Shown: positions 8,046 to 18,428 of the stretch, one piece after another
Layout of the letters: each line of letters starts with the position of its first letter
Position numbering within the stretch: position 1 is the first letter of the stretch
Assembly (NCBI GenBank): GCA_039680175.1
Contig: JBDKTO010000061.1
Location: 1-35,599, forward strand
Reading direction: 5' to 3'
Source of the DNA: Veillonellales bacterium
Lineage (GTDB): Bacteria > Bacillota > Negativicutes > JAAYSF01
DNA length: 35,599 bases
The notes under the pieces: model-generated
Databases searched by the model: none
Seen by the model: only the letters and a program-made list of their open reading frames with translations
What the model was told of the DNA's origin: nothing
Made by a program: the position numbers and the translations under genes

Positions 8046-8083
8046 ACGATAAAAAACGACCCGGCTTGAAGCCGCGTCGTTAC
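8046..8083 (-). terminator. Terminator of the Trp-Gly tRNA pair
   Basis: AACGAC-C-CGGCT (8055-8065) pairs with AGCCG-C-GTCGTT (8069-8081). On the minus strand it is followed by TTTTTT, just after tRNA-Trp. Confidence 0.8.
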
Positions 8084-8094
8084 TAGATTTTTAA

Positions 8095-8170
8095 TGGCAG
8101 GGGCAGAAGGACTTGAACCCTCAACCAATGGTTTTGGAGACCACTACTCTACCAATTGAGCTATACCCCT
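8095..8170 (-). tRNA. tRNA-Trp (anticodon CCA)
   Basis: A 76-base tRNA. Acceptor AGGGGTA pairs with TGCCCCT, discriminator G, anticodon loop CTCCAAA and encoded CCA. Confidence 0.96.
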
Positions 8171-8173
8171 ATA

Positions 8174-8248
8174 TGGAGCGGAAAACGAGATTCGAACTCG
8201 CGACCCCCGCCTTGGCAAGGCGATGCTCTACCACTGAGCTACTTCCGC
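8174..8248 (-). tRNA. tRNA-Gly (anticodon GCC), copy 2
   Basis: A 75-base tRNA that differs from the copy at 1775-1849 by a single D-loop base. It lies three bases before tRNA-Trp and shares its transcript. Confidence 0.96.
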
Positions 8249-8313
8249 ATATCACTATCCTGCGTCATATGATCAAAATATCATTTCTGCTGCAAAGTCC
8301 TGAACAAGTTCTA

Positions 8314-8342
8314 ATAATATCATGGATTTATCTATATTTCAA
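8314..8342 (-). promoter_or_regulatory. Proximal promoter of the Gly-Trp tRNA pair
   Basis: On the minus strand: TTGAAA (8337-8342), a 17-base spacer and TATTAT (8314-8319), upstream of tRNA-Gly. Confidence 0.65.
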
Positions 8343-8386
8343 CATGGGATACTGCCTATTTCAGCGAATTATTATTTTCTGGCGCT

Positions 8387-8415
8387 ATCATACTCACTTT
8401 TCCCCTTGTTTACAA
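8387..8415 (-). promoter_or_regulatory. Possible distal promoter of the Gly-Trp tRNA pair
   Basis: On the minus strand: TTGTAA (8410-8415), a 17-base spacer and TATGAT (8387-8392). Tandem promoters would match the arrangement at the five-tRNA operon. I see no T-tailed terminator between pyrE and this point, so pyr transcripts may also read into the tRNAs. Confidence 0.5.
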
Positions 8416-8499
8416 TATATTTCAGCTTGGGAATCAAAGCTTTCCCCTATATAACAGTAACGGCCTATCATAAACAAGGCTGTTTGCTTCGTAATTGCT

Positions 8500-9072
8500 T
8501 TATAATTTCCGGCTGCCCCGTTTGGTCATAGGCAGTCCTTTTTTACATAAAGGACAAGAATCCGGGCTAAAAGTTTCTACTGTGAGATGCAATAATGCCT
8601 GAGCCGGAATCCCGAAATCCACTTTTCCGCCGCTGCGGTCTACCAGTAATCCTACTCCCACCGGTATTCCTCCCTGCTCGCGGACAACATCAATGACCTC
8701 CCTCACCGAACCGCCGGTGGTGACAATATCCTCGACAACCAGAACCCGTTCCCCCGGTTTAATAACAAATCCCCGCCGAAGAGTCATCCTGCCATTTTCC
8801 CGTTCCGTAAATATAGCACGGGTGCCCAGATTTTTCCCCACCTCGTGAGCCAAGAGGATACCGCCGGTCACCGGACCGACAACTACTTCAATTTTTTCAT
8901 TGGCAAACTTACCTGCCAGCACTTTGCATAACTGAGCTGTATATTCCGGATATTGGAGAACTTTAAATTTTTCTACATATAAAGGGCTGTGCAAGCCGGA
9001 CGTCAGGAGAAAGTGTCCTTCTAATATAGCCCCTGTATCTAAAAACATTTTTTTAACTGCTGCTTCATTCAT
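8500..9072 (-). CDS. pyrE: Orotate phosphoribosyltransferase
   Basis: Joins orotate to PRPP to make OMP. The PRPP-binding motif VLVVEDIVTTGGSVREVI is at about residues 111-128. The early catalytic loop shows ARAIFTERENGRMTLRRGF. The 190-residue form with a C-terminal Cys pair (SCPLCKKGLP) is one variant of the family. It is the last gene of the operon; its ATG overlaps the pyrF stop by four bases (ATGA). Confidence 0.96.
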   Translation of the reverse strand: MNEAAVKKMFLDTGAILEGHFLLTSGLHSPLYVEKFKVLQYPEYTAQLCKVLAGKFANEKIEVVVGPVTGGILLAHEVGKNLGTRAIFTERENGRMTLRRGFVIKPGERVLVVEDIVTTGGSVREVIDVVREQGGIPVGVGLLVDRSGGKVDFGIPAQALLHLTVETFSPDSCPLCKKGLPMTKRGSRKL

Positions 9073-9785
9073 TTCACACCCTCCATTTCACGAAGAATAT
9101 TTTCCGCTGCCAGCTTCGCATCGGCGGCTGCAATAATTGGGCGTCCCACTACCAGATAATCGGCCCCATTCTGCAGCGCGCCTGCCGGAGTAGCTGTCCG
9201 GCTTTGGTCATTCAGGCCGGCACCTTGAGGTCGTATGCCGGGAGTGACAATCAGAAAATCCCGGCCGCAAGCTTTACGAATTTCCGCCGCTTCACGCGGT
9301 GAAGCCACAACCCCGTCCATACCGGATTGCTGAGCCAGCCGGGCAAGATGAATTACCTGCTCCGCAGTATTCTTGCCATATCCCAAAATCGACCATTCTT
9401 TCTCACTAATACTTGTCAAAACTGTAACCGCAACTAATTTTGGCCGGACAATTCCCCTATTTCTCGCTTGTTCGGCAACCGCCTGAGCGGCCTCCCGCAT
9501 CATCGACGGACCGCCGGAAGCATGTACGGTTAACAAAGAAATTCCCAAGCCGGTAAGAGCAGCCGCACTTCGCGCCACTGTATGGGGGATATCGAAAAAT
9601 TTCAAATCCAAAAAAACCTGCTTGTCCTGCCGGCGCAAAAAATCCAGCGCTTCCCGGCCAACACTGTAATATAATTCCATGCCCACTTTGTAATAACTAA
9701 CGCTGTCGCCTAATGCAGCGACAATTTGCTTAACCTTAGCAAGATCCGATACATCAAGGGCTACAATCAGCCGTTGATCATTCAT
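9069..9785 (-). CDS. pyrF: Orotidine 5'-phosphate decarboxylase
   Basis: Decarboxylates OMP to UMP, the last step of the pathway. The 238-residue TIM barrel carries the catalytic Lys-Asp array as FLDLKFFDIPHTV (about residues 59-71). It also has the phosphate-binding end TPGIRPQG and the later YLVVGRPI. GAGGAG lies upstream of the ATG. It sits 15 bases after pyrD. Confidence 0.96.
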   Translation of the reverse strand: MNDQRLIVALDVSDLAKVKQIVAALGDSVSYYKVGMELYYSVGREALDFLRRQDKQVFLDLKFFDIPHTVARSAAALTGLGISLLTVHASGGPSMMREAAQAVAEQARNRGIVRPKLVAVTVLTSISEKEWSILGYGKNTAEQVIHLARLAQQSGMDGVVASPREAAEIRKACGRDFLIVTPGIRPQGAGLNDQSRTATPAGALQNGADYLVVGRPIIAAADAKLAAENILREMEGVK

Positions 9786-9800
9786 TACGCCACTCCTCTA

Positions 9801-10709
9801 CTATTGTGTAATCATTTTGCCGACTAACTGTCTCACCTGAGTCAGTCCTCGCTGCTGTAAATACTCGCCAATCCCCTCTGCCACTGTCCGGGCAGCACAG
9901 GGATTAACAAAATTTGCCGTTCCCACCGCCACCGCACTGGCTCCAGCCAAAAGAAACTCGATGGCATCCTCAGCCGTCATAATGCCGCCCATGCCAATCA
10001 GCGGCACCTTTACCGCTTGCGCTGCCTGCCAAACCATCCGCAGTGCCACCGGCTTCACGGCAGGCCCTGATAAGCCGCCGACAATATTGCCAAGAACCGG
10101 CTTCCAGCTGTGAATGTCAATTGCCATGCCCAATAACGTATTAATCAGCGAAATGGCATCTGCGCCGGCCGCCTCCACTGCCTGAGCCATAGAAACAATA
10201 TCCGTCACATTGGGTGATAATTTGGCAATAACCGGTACGCGGCTGTTATCCTTGACTTGCCTTACTACTGAAGCCGCACTGTTCCGGTCTGTGCCAAAGG
10301 CAATTCCCCCCTGCTTGACATTGGGACAGGAGATGTTGACCTCAATTCCGGCCACACCGGGAATATTCAACCGGCTTGCCAGTTCGCCATACTCTTCCGC
10401 CGTTTTCCCGGAAATATTTACAATAATCGGTACTTCATACGTTGATAGTTTCGGCAATATTCCCTGAATAAATTCTTCCACCCCAGGATTTTCAAGCCCA
10501 ATAGCATTCAGCATACCGGCCGGAGTTTCGGCAATCCGCCGTCCCGGATTGCCGGCACGAGGTTCCAGCGTCGTACCTTTTACTACGATCGCGCCGATCT
10601 GGTTAATATCCATAAAGTCGCGATATTCCAGGCCAAAGCCGAAAGTACCCGATGCCGTCATGACCGGTGTTTTCATTTTAATACCGGCAATATCAGTAGC
10701 CAAGTCCAA
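9801..10709 (-). CDS. pyrD: Dihydroorotate dehydrogenase, class 1B catalytic subunit
   Basis: Oxidises dihydroorotate to orotate with FMN and works as a heterotetramer with PyrK, passing electrons to NAD. The 302-residue protein shows [23 protein letters not shown] with the catalytic Cys typical of class 1, and the FMN phosphate site GMGGI plus [12 protein letters not shown]. Translation starts at TTG (10709), immediately after the pyrK stop, with GGGGAGG eight bases upstream. Confidence 0.95.
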   Translation of the reverse strand: MDLATDIAGIKMKTPVMTASGTFGFGLEYRDFMDINQIGAIVVKGTTLEPRAGNPGRRIAETPAGMLNAIGLENPGVEEFIQGILPKLSTYEVPIIVNISGKTAEEYGELASRLNIPGVAGIEVNISCPNVKQGGIAFGTDRNSAASVVRQVKDNSRVPVIAKLSPNVTDIVSMAQAVEAAGADAISLINTLLGMAIDIHSWKPVLGNIVGGLSGPAVKPVALRMVWQAAQAVKVPLIGMGGIMTAEDAIEFLLAGASAVAVGTANFVNPCAARTVAEGIGEYLQQRGLTQVRQLVGKMITQ

Positions 10710-11486
10710 TTATATTACCTCCCCGGCCCAAAATACCGGACCGTCGGTACAAATCTTTTTACGTGATCCGTCTTTGGCGGCACAAGTGCAGGACAAGCAG
10801 GCTCCTATGCCGCAGGCCATATATTCTTCCAACGAAACCTGGCAGGGGATATTTATTCCCTGGGCAATTTTAGCAACCGATACCAGCATGGGATGGGGGC
10901 CGCAGCAATAAATCATGTCAAATGACTTTTGTTCCAGCAAATCAGGCAGAACATCGGGAGCAACTCCGCGCTGCCCCAAACTGCCGTCATCAGTCGTTAT
11001 ATGAATATCTTGGCAGATAGAAGCAAACATATCCTGCCAAAACATCTCTTCCCGCGTGCGACCGCCTAACAATATTTCCACCGGACGCGGACAGAGCTTT
11101 TTGGCAAGATACTGCAAGGGAGCGATGCCCATACCGCCGCCGATAAGGAGCGGCCGTTCTCCCCGCAGTGTAAATCCCCTGCCCAAAGGTCCCAGACAAT
11201 CAATATTTTCCTGGGCCTGAAGTTTTGCCAAACGGGCGGTCCCCCGCCCGACAACGCGATAAATGACACTAACGGTATTATGCTGCCGGTCAACATCGGC
11301 AATACTAAGGGGACGCCGCAGCAGCGGATCGGCACTATCAGGCTCAGACACTCTCACGTGAACAAACTGTCCGGGAACAGCCTGACGGGCAATTTCCGGT
11401 GCAGCAAAGACCAGTTCATACACATCATTGCTAAGTTTCCGCTGTCCGGCAATTACCGCCCGCACCACTGTCTTAGGCAAGATCAT
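10710..11486 (-). CDS. pyrK: Dihydroorotate dehydrogenase electron-transfer subunit
   Basis: FAD and [2Fe-2S] subunit that links PyrD to NAD. The FAD-binding motif is [10 protein letters not shown], the NAD-binding loop is [12 protein letters not shown], and the iron-sulfur cysteines are in [15 protein letters not shown] plus a later Cys (KKICTDG). The frame is open to 11546, but the upstream codons lie inside carB. I take the ATG at 11486, preceded by a G-rich ribosome site, giving 258 residues and a 14-base overlap with carB. Confidence 0.94.
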   Translation of the reverse strand: MILPKTVVRAVIAGQRKLSNDVYELVFAAPEIARQAVPGQFVHVRVSEPDSADPLLRRPLSIADVDRQHNTVSVIYRVVGRGTARLAKLQAQENIDCLGPLGRGFTLRGERPLLIGGGMGIAPLQYLAKKLCPRPVEILLGGRTREEMFWQDMFASICQDIHITTDDGSLGQRGVAPDVLPDLLEQKSFDMIYCCGPHPMLVSVAKIAQGINIPCQVSLEEYMACGIGACLSCTCAAKDGSRKKICTDGPVFWAGEVI

Positions 11487-14400
11487 CTCCCCCTCCCACA
11501 TAATCCTGCAAGGCCAGCACATACACCAGCCTGCGCTCCCGGACAAAAGTCATTACATTCAATACTTCTTGAACAGTGTCCATGGAAGTCAGGCAGGCAA
11601 TAGCGTGTTCCACCGTTGCCCGGCGAATTTTGTAGCCGTCCCGCTGAGGTTCTCTGCCATGAGTCAGCGTGTTAACAACCATATTGATTTTACCGGTTTT
11701 AATCATTTGAATGATATCCGGTTTATGTTCATGTACCTTCTGCACCGTATCGACAACAAGACCGATGGATTGTAAATACCGGGCCGTTCCGCCGGTAGCC
11801 ACAATATGATATCCCAGTTCGGCAAATCCTTTTGCCAATTCACCGGCTTCCGCTTTATCTTTATCCGCCACCGTAAAAAGAATCGTTCCCTGTTCCGGTA
11901 CGTTCATGCCGGCAGCGGTAAGCGCTTTATATAAGGCCCGGGCATAATAATAATCTATGCCCATAACTTCACCGGTTGATTTCATCTCCGGCCCAAGGGA
12001 GATATCGACTTGCTGCATTTTCGCAAAAGAGAAAACAGGTGCTTTTACTGCAATATAAGGTTTAGGCGGCAATAAACCGGATTCATATCCCAGGGAGCGC
12101 AATGTTTTCCCCATAGCAACCCGGGTCGCAACATTAACCATAGGAATATCGGTTACTTTGCTGAGAAAAGGAATCGTCCGGCTGGAGCGTGGGTTCACCT
12201 CAATTACATAAACAACTTCATCCACAACTACATATTGAATATTAATCAGGCCTTTTACCTTTAACCCTAAAGCCAGCCGTTTTGTATAATCCACAATTGT
12301 CTGAATGACTTTTTCCGACAGCGACTGGGGAGGATACACCGCAATGCTGTCGCCTGAATGTACACCGGCCCGTTCTACGTGTTCCATAATTCCCGGAATT
12401 ACTACGTCCTCCCCATCCGCTATGGCGTCTACCTCTACTTCTGTTCCCTGCATATAGCGATCTACCAGGACAGGATGTTCGTGGGAAGCTTTCACTGCAC
12501 GGGTCATATAATCTTTGAGTTCTGCCTCATTATAAACGATTTCCATCGCCCGGCCCCCCAGCACGTAGGAAGGCCGCACGACTACCGGATAGCCGATTTT
12601 TGCGGTTTCGTCAACAGCATCTTCCCCATTGGTAACCGTTACCCCTTTAGGGCGGGGTATATTGCTTTTTTCCAGCAGCTCATCAAATTTTTCCCGGTCT
12701 TCTGCCCGATCAATATTCTCCACACTGGTTCCCATAATCTTTACCCCGGCTTCAGCCAGAGATTCAGCAAGGTTAATAGCTGTCTGTCCGCCAAACTGGA
12801 CGATAACCCCTTCCGGTTTTTCTTTATCGATAATGTTTAATACATCCTCGGTTGTCAGCGGTTCAAAATACAGCCGATCCGACGTATCAAAATCGGTACT
12901 TACCGTTTCCGGATTGTTATTTACAATTATCGATTCAATACCCATTTGCCGCAAGGCCCATACCGAGTGAACCGAACAATAGTCAAACTCAACGCCCTGG
13001 CCGATGCGAATCGGGCCGGACCCCAATACCATCACTTTGCGATGAGAAGTAACCTGAACCTCATCTTCCTGAGCATACGTAGAATAGTAATAGGGTGTGG
13101 CAGCTTCAAATTCAGCAGCGCAGGTATCCACCATTTTATAACAAGGCATAACATTCTGCTGCTTTCTCAATTTCCTGATATCAACGGTTTCCTGCGACAC
13201 CAATTCAGCGATAGTCTGATCGGCAAATCCCTTCTTCTTGGCTTGCAGCATAAGCTCCGCGGTAAGCGGTTCTGCCGACAGCCGTTTTTCCATATTAATA
13301 ATAGTAAGTATCTTCTCTAAGAAAAATCGATCAATGCCGGTTATCCCATGAATCTCAACAAGAGAAATTCCCCGCCGTAAGGCTTCGGCTACCACAAACA
13401 GCCGTTCATCATTGGCCACCGTCAGCTTCTCATGAATTTGTTCGGTAGTAAGCTTGGCGATTTCAGGAATAGAAAGATGGTGCAAGCCGATTTCCAATGA
13501 CCGTACAGCTTTTAGTAAAGCCGCTTCAAAGCAGCGGTCAATGGACATGACTTCACCGGTGGCTTTCATCTGCGTACCCAGTATACGGTCGGCAAACATA
13601 AATTTATCAAACGGCCAGCGAGGAAATTTGACAACTACATAATCCAAGGCAGGTTCGAAACAAGCCATGGTCTTTTTCGTCACCGCATTTACGATTTCGT
13701 CCAGATTATAGCCGATAGCGATTTTACTGGCGACTTTGGCAATGGGATAGCCTGTGGCTTTGGACGCCAAAGCGCTGGAACGGCTGACACGGGGATTTAC
13801 TTCAATAACATAATATTGATCGCTGTCAGGGTTCAGAGCGTATTGAGCATTACAACCGCCCTCTATTCCCAATTCCCGGATAATTTTTAAAGAGGCTCCG
13901 CGAAGCATTTGATATTCGTGGTCTGTCAGCGTTTGCGACGGTGCCACCACGATACTGTCGCCGGTGTGAATTCCTACCGGATCAATGTTCTCCATATTAC
14001 AAACAGTGATGCAGTTATCAGCAGCATCCCGCATCACTTCATATTCAATCTCTTTCCAGCCGGCCACGCTGCGTTCCACCAGCACCTGACCGATCATGCT
14101 GTATTTCAGGCCCCGATTTACTACATCGACTAAATCAGCCTCATTATCTACAATGCCGCCGCCGGTTCCGCCCAAGGTATAGGCCGGACGGACAATAATC
14201 GGGTAACCGATTTGTTTGGCAAACTCCCTGGCGCTCTCGATATCTTCAACAATCGTACTTTCCGGAATCGGTTGATCCAGTTTCTGCATTGTTTCCTTAA
14301 AGAGTTCCCGATCTTCGGCCTTTTTGATTGCTTCCAAAGAAGTCCCCAGCAATTCCACGTTATATTTTGCCAATACACCCCGTTCAGCCAGTTTTACTGC

Positions 14401-14694
14401 TAAATTCAATCCCGCCTGGCCGCCTAAAGTCGCAAGCAGCCCGTCGGGAAGTTCTTTGGCGATCACTTCCTCCAAAAACTCCGGCGTTAACGGTTCAATA
14501 TAAACCCGATCGGCAATATTCGCATCCGTCATAATCGTAGCCGGATTACTGTTTACCAGCACCACTTCCAGCCCTTCCTCTTTCAGGGCACGGCACGCCT
14601 GAGTTCCGGCATAATCAAATTCGGCCGCCTGGCCAATTACGATAGGGCCTGAGCCAATTACCATTACCTTACGCAAATTTTGTTTTTTCGGCAC
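11473..14694 (-). CDS. carB: Carbamoyl-phosphate synthase, large subunit
   Basis: Makes carbamoyl phosphate from bicarbonate, ATP and ammonia channelled from CarA. Its 1,073 residues match the family. Two homologous halves are visible, each opening with a dinucleotide-like start ([22 protein letters not shown] and [20 protein letters not shown]) and an ATP-grasp domain. The C-terminal MGS-like domain (about 940-1073), with [14 protein letters not shown], is the usual site for UMP inhibition. The ATG lies two bases after the carA stop. Confidence 0.97.
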   Translation of the reverse strand: MPKKQNLRKVMVIGSGPIVIGQAAEFDYAGTQACRALKEEGLEVVLVNSNPATIMTDANIADRVYIEPLTPEFLEEVIAKELPDGLLATLGGQAGLNLAVKLAERGVLAKYNVELLGTSLEAIKKAEDRELFKETMQKLDQPIPESTIVEDIESAREFAKQIGYPIIVRPAYTLGGTGGGIVDNEADLVDVVNRGLKYSMIGQVLVERSVAGWKEIEYEVMRDAADNCITVCNMENIDPVGIHTGDSIVVAPSQTLTDHEYQMLRGASLKIIRELGIEGGCNAQYALNPDSDQYYVIEVNPRVSRSSALASKATGYPIAKVASKIAIGYNLDEIVNAVTKKTMACFEPALDYVVVKFPRWPFDKFMFADRILGTQMKATGEVMSIDRCFEAALLKAVRSLEIGLHHLSIPEIAKLTTEQIHEKLTVANDERLFVVAEALRRGISLVEIHGITGIDRFFLEKILTIINMEKRLSAEPLTAELMLQAKKKGFADQTIAELVSQETVDIRKLRKQQNVMPCYKMVDTCAAEFEAATPYYYSTYAQEDEVQVTSHRKVMVLGSGPIRIGQGVEFDYCSVHSVWALRQMGIESIIVNNNPETVSTDFDTSDRLYFEPLTTEDVLNIIDKEKPEGVIVQFGGQTAINLAESLAEAGVKIMGTSVENIDRAEDREKFDELLEKSNIPRPKGVTVTNGEDAVDETAKIGYPVVVRPSYVLGGRAMEIVYNEAELKDYMTRAVKASHEHPVLVDRYMQGTEVEVDAIADGEDVVIPGIMEHVERAGVHSGDSIAVYPPQSLSEKVIQTIVDYTKRLALGLKVKGLINIQYVVVDEVVYVIEVNPRSSRTIPFLSKVTDIPMVNVATRVAMGKTLRSLGYESGLLPPKPYIAVKAPVFSFAKMQQVDISLGPEMKSTGEVMGIDYYYARALYKALTAAGMNVPEQGTILFTVADKDKAEAGELAKGFAELGYHIVATGGTARYLQSIGLVVDTVQKVHEHKPDIIQMIKTGKINMVVNTLTHGREPQRDGYKIRRATVEHAIACLTSMDTVQEVLNVMTFVRERRLVYVLALQDYVGGGDDLA

Positions 14695-14696
14695 AG

Positions 14697-15761
14697 TTAT
14701 TCCCCCTTCTTCAGCAGCGTCATAAATTCGTCAAACAAATACGTATTGTCATCCGGGCCTGGCGCTGCCTCCGGGTGATACTGCACCGAAAAAATCGGCA
14801 GTTGAACGTGACGCATTCCCTCTACCGTGCCGTCATTTACAGCCCGGTGGGTAACTTTTAAATTCTTATCGGACAAAGATCCTTCCTTTACCGCATACCC
14901 GTGATTCTGTGAAGTAATATGGACCCGGCCGGTTAAAAGATTTTTTACCGGTTGATTTGCGCCGCGATGACCAAATTTCAACTTATAAGTATCACCGCCC
15001 AAAGCTAACGCCAGTAATTGATGACCTAAACAAATCCCAAAAATGGGTTTCTTACCAACCAATTTTTTTATTTCATCAATTACGCCCGGCAAATCCTTCG
15101 GATCACCCGGTCCGTTGGACAGGAAAATCCCATCCGAATTCAGTGCCAAAATTTCCTGCGCGCTGGTTTCAGCCGGAACGACGGTTAGATCGCAGCCCAG
15201 TTTATGTAAGGAGTTAAGGATATTCCGCTTAATGCCGAAATCCATAACCACTACGTGAGGACCTGCTTGCGGAATCCGGTAGGCTTTCTCGGTTGTAACC
15301 TGTTTGACCACCTGCGTTTCAGGCGGGATTGACAACAGTGCCTTCGTCTCCTCCCAGCTGTAACCTTCAGGCACAATAACTCCCTTCATCGTACCTGAGG
15401 AACGGATTGCCCGGGTGATAGCCCGGGTATCCACATCATACAGGCAAGGAATTTGCCGCGAAACCAGATAATCAGTCAGGTTATTCTCTGCCTGCCAATT
15501 GCTTGGCCGCTCACACAGTTCGCTGATAATAAATCCTTTTACATAAGATTGCCGGGATTGTTCAAACAGATTAGCTACCCCATAGTTCCCGATCAGCGGG
15601 TAGGTCATTGTCACGATCTGTCCGCAGTAGGACGGATCCGTCAGGATTTCCTGATAACCTGTCATCCCTGTATTAAAAACCACTTCCCCGTCAGTGGGGG
15701 TGTCTGCCAGCATTTTCCCACAATACTCACTGCCGTCTTCCAGCACTAATTTGCCATTCAT
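14697..15761 (-). CDS. carA: Carbamoyl-phosphate synthase, small (glutaminase) subunit
   Basis: Class I glutamine amidotransferase that supplies ammonia to CarB. The 354-residue protein has the CarA-specific N-terminal domain with [20 protein letters not shown]. It also has the nucleophile Cys in [18 protein letters not shown] and the His-Glu pair in [13 protein letters not shown]. Its start overlaps the pyrC stop by four bases. A carA-carB pair inside the pyr operon implies pyrimidine control rather than a separate arginine-controlled copy. Confidence 0.97.
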   Translation of the reverse strand: MNGKLVLEDGSEYCGKMLADTPTDGEVVFNTGMTGYQEILTDPSYCGQIVTMTYPLIGNYGVANLFEQSRQSYVKGFIISELCERPSNWQAENNLTDYLVSRQIPCLYDVDTRAITRAIRSSGTMKGVIVPEGYSWEETKALLSIPPETQVVKQVTTEKAYRIPQAGPHVVVMDFGIKRNILNSLHKLGCDLTVVPAETSAQEILALNSDGIFLSNGPGDPKDLPGVIDEIKKLVGKKPIFGICLGHQLLALALGGDTYKLKFGHRGANQPVKNLLTGRVHITSQNHGYAVKEGSLSDKNLKVTHRAVNDGTVEGMRHVQLPIFSVQYHPEAAPGPDDNTYLFDEFMTLLKKGE

Positions 15762-17047
15762 GCAACCACCTCACCATTTTCCATAATCACTTTACCGCCG
15801 ACAATAGTGGCCACCGCTTTCCCCTTTAATCGTTTCCCCAGGAAAGGTGTAGATTTCCCTTTTGTATAAAAAGTATCACTATTTACTATCCATTCCTTAT
15901 CCGGGTCAATAACGGTTATGTCCGCCGCGGCGCCCACCTTCAATACTCCGGCCTCAATCCCCAGGATCCTGGCCGGTGCAGTTGACATCTTGTAAATCAA
16001 TTCCGGCAGAGTAAACTCTCCCGTATGGTACAAACCGGTCAACACAACCCCCACTGCAGTTTCCAAGCCGGAGAAGCCGCTTGGCGCGAACGGGTACTCC
16101 TGATCTTTTTCTTCAAAAGCATGGGGAGCATGATCCGTCGCAATAGCGTCAATTGTACCGTCCTTCAATCCGGCCCGCAGTGCCTCAACATGATCCCGGG
16201 ACCGCAGAGGCGGATTAACTTTCGTGGCAGTATCAAATCCCGTCACCGCTTCGTCGGTTAACGTAAGATGATGGGGTGTCGCCTCCGCCGTAACCTTGAC
16301 CCCCCGCTTTTTGGCCTGACGAATCAATTCTACCGCTCCTTTACTGCTGACATGAGCAATATGGAGCGAAGCTCCGGTATATTCAGCCAATAAAATATCC
16401 CGGGACACCGCAATATCTTCCGCTACCGAAGGACGCCCCTTAATTCCCAGCATGGCGGAAACAGCGCCTTCATGCATAAAGCCCTCACCGGCCAGAGCTT
16501 CGTCCTCCGCATGGGAAATAATCGGGCGGCCAAACGCGGTGATATATTCCATCGAGTTCCGAAGCAGACGGGCATTATCAACGTAATGCCCGTCATCGGA
16601 AATAGCCACGGCTCCGGCAAGCAGCATATCGCCAATTTCAGCCATTTCCTTGCCTTCTTCCCCTTTGCTTAAAGCGCCAATAACTTTTAAATTTACTACG
16701 CCCTCGCTTTGTCCCCGCTGCAGCAGGCCAGCTACCAAAATAGAACTGTCCACAACCGGCTTCGTATTCGGCATACAGGCGACAGTAGTAAAGCCGCCGG
16801 CCGCTGCCGAACGGGTTCCTGACGCAACATCTTCTTTGGCCTCAAGCCCCGGCTCACGCAAATGCACATGCATATCTACAAGCCCGGGGGCAACGACAAA
16901 TCCCCTGGCGTCATAAACTTGCGCCCCGTCGGCCGGCAAATCTGCTCCCATGGCGGTAATACGGCCAGCTTCAATGAGAATATCCCCAATATGATCAACA
17001 TTTTCCACCGGGTTTATAATCCGGCCACCCTTAAGCAGTAATTTCAA
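15758..17047 (-). CDS. pyrC: Dihydroorotase
   Basis: Cyclises carbamoyl-aspartate to dihydroorotate. The 429-residue type I enzyme of the amidohydrolase fold shows zinc ligands in [11 protein letters not shown], and [25 protein letters not shown] and IATDHAPH. Translation begins at TTG (17047) with GGGAGGG upstream, so the gene overlaps pyrB by 17 bases. Confidence 0.96.
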   Translation of the reverse strand: MKLLLKGGRIINPVENVDHIGDILIEAGRITAMGADLPADGAQVYDARGFVVAPGLVDMHVHLREPGLEAKEDVASGTRSAAAGGFTTVACMPNTKPVVDSSILVAGLLQRGQSEGVVNLKVIGALSKGEEGKEMAEIGDMLLAGAVAISDDGHYVDNARLLRNSMEYITAFGRPIISHAEDEALAGEGFMHEGAVSAMLGIKGRPSVAEDIAVSRDILLAEYTGASLHIAHVSSKGAVELIRQAKKRGVKVTAEATPHHLTLTDEAVTGFDTATKVNPPLRSRDHVEALRAGLKDGTIDAIATDHAPHAFEEKDQEYPFAPSGFSGLETAVGVVLTGLYHTGEFTLPELIYKMSTAPARILGIEAGVLKVGAAADITVIDPDKEWIVNSDTFYTKGKSTPFLGKRLKGKAVATIVGGKVIMENGEVVA

Positions 17048-17987
17048 TTTCTTTCCCTCCCATCAAAACCAAAAACAGTGCGGCCATTCGAACTGCCAGT
17101 CCATTTTTTACCTGTTCTTGAATAGAAGACTGCTCACCGTAAGCAATATCCGGCGCAATTTCCAACCCCCGGTTCATGGGACCGGGATGCATTAGAACCA
17201 CATCCGGCTTAGCCAGTGCCAACCGCTGACGATTAATTCCGAAGATACGGGCGTATTCCCGTACCGTGGGAAATAAGCCGCGTTTTTGCCGTTCCAGTTG
17301 TATGCGCAGCACATTCACCACATCCGCTCCTTCAACAGCTTCCTCCACCCGGTTATGAACTTGAACCCCCGCCTGCTCAATGTCCCGGGGCATTAATGTC
17401 TGAGGTCCTGCCAAATGCACTTCCGCTCCCATTTTCTGTAATCCCCAGATGTCGGAACGGGCAACCCGGCTGTGGAGAACATCGCCAATAATTGCCACCT
17501 TAAGACCTTTTAATGTTCCCTTGCGTTCTTTTATCGTAAACATATCCAGCAATCCCTGAGTAGGGTGTGCGTGAGCGCCGTCGCCGGCATTGATGATCAC
17601 CGGACTGACTGTCTGCGCCGCATAATGGGCTGCTCCCTCGGCCGAATGGCGCATAACAATGGCATCCACTCCCATCGCTTCCACGGTCAGAAGCGTATCA
17701 CGCAAACTTTCTCCTTTCACTACGCTGCTGGCACCAGTCGTGATGTTTACCACATCCGCCCCCAGATATTTTCCGGCTAATTCAAAAGAAGTACGGGTAC
17801 GGGTACTGGGCTCAAAAAAAAGATTAATAATCGATTTCCCCCTCAGGGTAGGCACTTTTTTAATATCCCGTCCGATTATCCCCTTCATTTCCTTGGCAGT
17901 ATGGAGAATAAGTTCCATTTCCTCTACCGACATAGCTTCCAACCCTAAGATGTTCTTTCCCCGAATTGACACCTGGCTCTTGGTCAT
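17031..17987 (-). CDS. pyrB: Aspartate carbamoyltransferase, catalytic subunit
   Basis: Condenses carbamoyl phosphate with aspartate. The 318-residue protein has the carbamoyl-phosphate motif [13 protein letters not shown], then [11 protein letters not shown] and [11 protein letters not shown]. No regulatory PyrI gene follows, as is normal for Firmicutes. First gene of the operon. A G-rich ribosome site precedes the ATG, and two attenuators lie upstream. Confidence 0.97.
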   Translation of the reverse strand: MTKSQVSIRGKNILGLEAMSVEEMELILHTAKEMKGIIGRDIKKVPTLRGKSIINLFFEPSTRTRTSFELAGKYLGADVVNITTGASSVVKGESLRDTLLTVEAMGVDAIVMRHSAEGAAHYAAQTVSPVIINAGDGAHAHPTQGLLDMFTIKERKGTLKGLKVAIIGDVLHSRVARSDIWGLQKMGAEVHLAGPQTLMPRDIEQAGVQVHNRVEEAVEGADVVNVLRIQLERQKRGLFPTVREYARIFGINRQRLALAKPDVVLMHPGPMNRGLEIAPDIAYGEQSSIQEQVKNGLAVRMAALFLVLMGGKEIEITA

Positions 17988-18025
17988 CGCCGCTCCCCCT
18001 CATAATGTAATAAATTAATGGGCCG

Positions 18026-18118
18026 TAAATAAAATCCCTGCCATGGGTGGCAAGGATTCTTTGGTTAAACCATCCGGCATGACCATGCCAGATACTTCCT
18101 TGCCGACCACACAGGATC
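18026..18118 (-). promoter_or_regulatory. PyrR-type attenuator 2, adjacent to pyrB
   Basis: On the minus strand, in order: a PyrR-box hairpin GATC-CTGTGT-GGTC (18105-18118), an antiterminator arm GGCAAGGA (18097-18104), a hairpin around ATCTGGCATG (18072-18093), and a terminator (stem 18033-18042 with 18049-18058) followed by TTTTATTT. GGCAAGGA is the exact complement of TCCTTGCC in the terminator's 5' arm, so antiterminator and terminator exclude each other. The box matches the published consensus ARUCCNGNGAGGYU except for one loop base (T in place of A). PyrR bound to UMP should favour termination. No pyrR gene is in the window. Confidence 0.8.
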
Positions 18119-18145
18119 AATTTAAAGGATAGTATTTGTATTTTT

Positions 18146-18208
18146 GCGATGTAATAGCCTTATCCACCGATCCTTCCCGGTTTCTCTGAACCGTTTTAAA
18201 GGCATCGC
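18146..18208 (-). promoter_or_regulatory. Long hairpin domain with a third PyrR-like CAGAGA loop
   Basis: Within the leader from promoter 2, GCGATG and GCCTT on the 5' side pair with AAGGC and CATCGC on the 3' side. This encloses the hairpin CGGTT-CAGAGA-AACCG (18178-18193). The six-base loop fits the CNGNGA loop of a PyrR box, but the stem next to the loop has U-A pairs instead of the consensus U-G/C-G pairs. Its role is inferred only. Confidence 0.45.
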
Positions 18209-18228
18209 TTATAATTATACGATATTTA

Positions 18229-18267
18229 TTTATATATATACTAACAAATATCGTCAAGCAATGTCAA
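18229..18267 (-). promoter_or_regulatory. pyr operon promoter 2
   Basis: On the minus strand there are two overlapping choices: TTGACA (18262-18267) with TAGTAT (18238-18243), spacer 18; or TTGACG (18252-18257) with TATAAA (18229-18234), spacer 17. Either starts a transcript that contains only attenuator 2. Confidence 0.65.
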
Positions 18268-18283
18268 TACCCCATATAAAAGG

Positions 18284-18365
18284 ATAATAAAAAGCCTTCT
18301 GGCGTGTGCTGCGCAAGAAGGCAAATAATACATAAAAACGTCCCCCTTGCCAGCCTCACAGGACT
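18284..18365 (-). promoter_or_regulatory. PyrR-type attenuator 1
   Basis: On the minus strand a perfect PyrR box AGTCCTGTGAGGCT (18352-18365) matches ARUCCNGNGAGGYU at every position. It is followed by GGCAAGG, then an intrinsic terminator whose stem is GCCTTCT (minus; 18316-18322) with AGAAGGC (18294-18300) and tail TTTTTATTAT. The segment CCTTTAA...CCTGTG.GG..GGCAAGG aligns with attenuator 2, so the two are related duplicates. No gene lies between the two attenuators. Confidence 0.88.
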
Positions 18366-18393
18366 AACTTAAAGGCCTTATTCAACTAGTTAC

Positions 18394-18422
18394 AGAATAG
18401 CAGAATCTTCATAGACTGTCAA
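18394..18422 (-). promoter_or_regulatory. pyr operon promoter 1
   Basis: On the minus strand: perfect TTGACA (18417-18422), a 17-base spacer and TATTCT (18394-18399), just after the stop codon of the amidohydrolase gene. Transcripts from here meet attenuator 1 and then attenuator 2. Confidence 0.75.
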
Positions 18423-18428
18423 TACTTT

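Noticed and set aside
8113-8454. A 113-codon plus-strand frame
   Set aside because: Antisense of tRNA-Trp and tRNA-Gly followed by promoter sequence, without a ribosome site.
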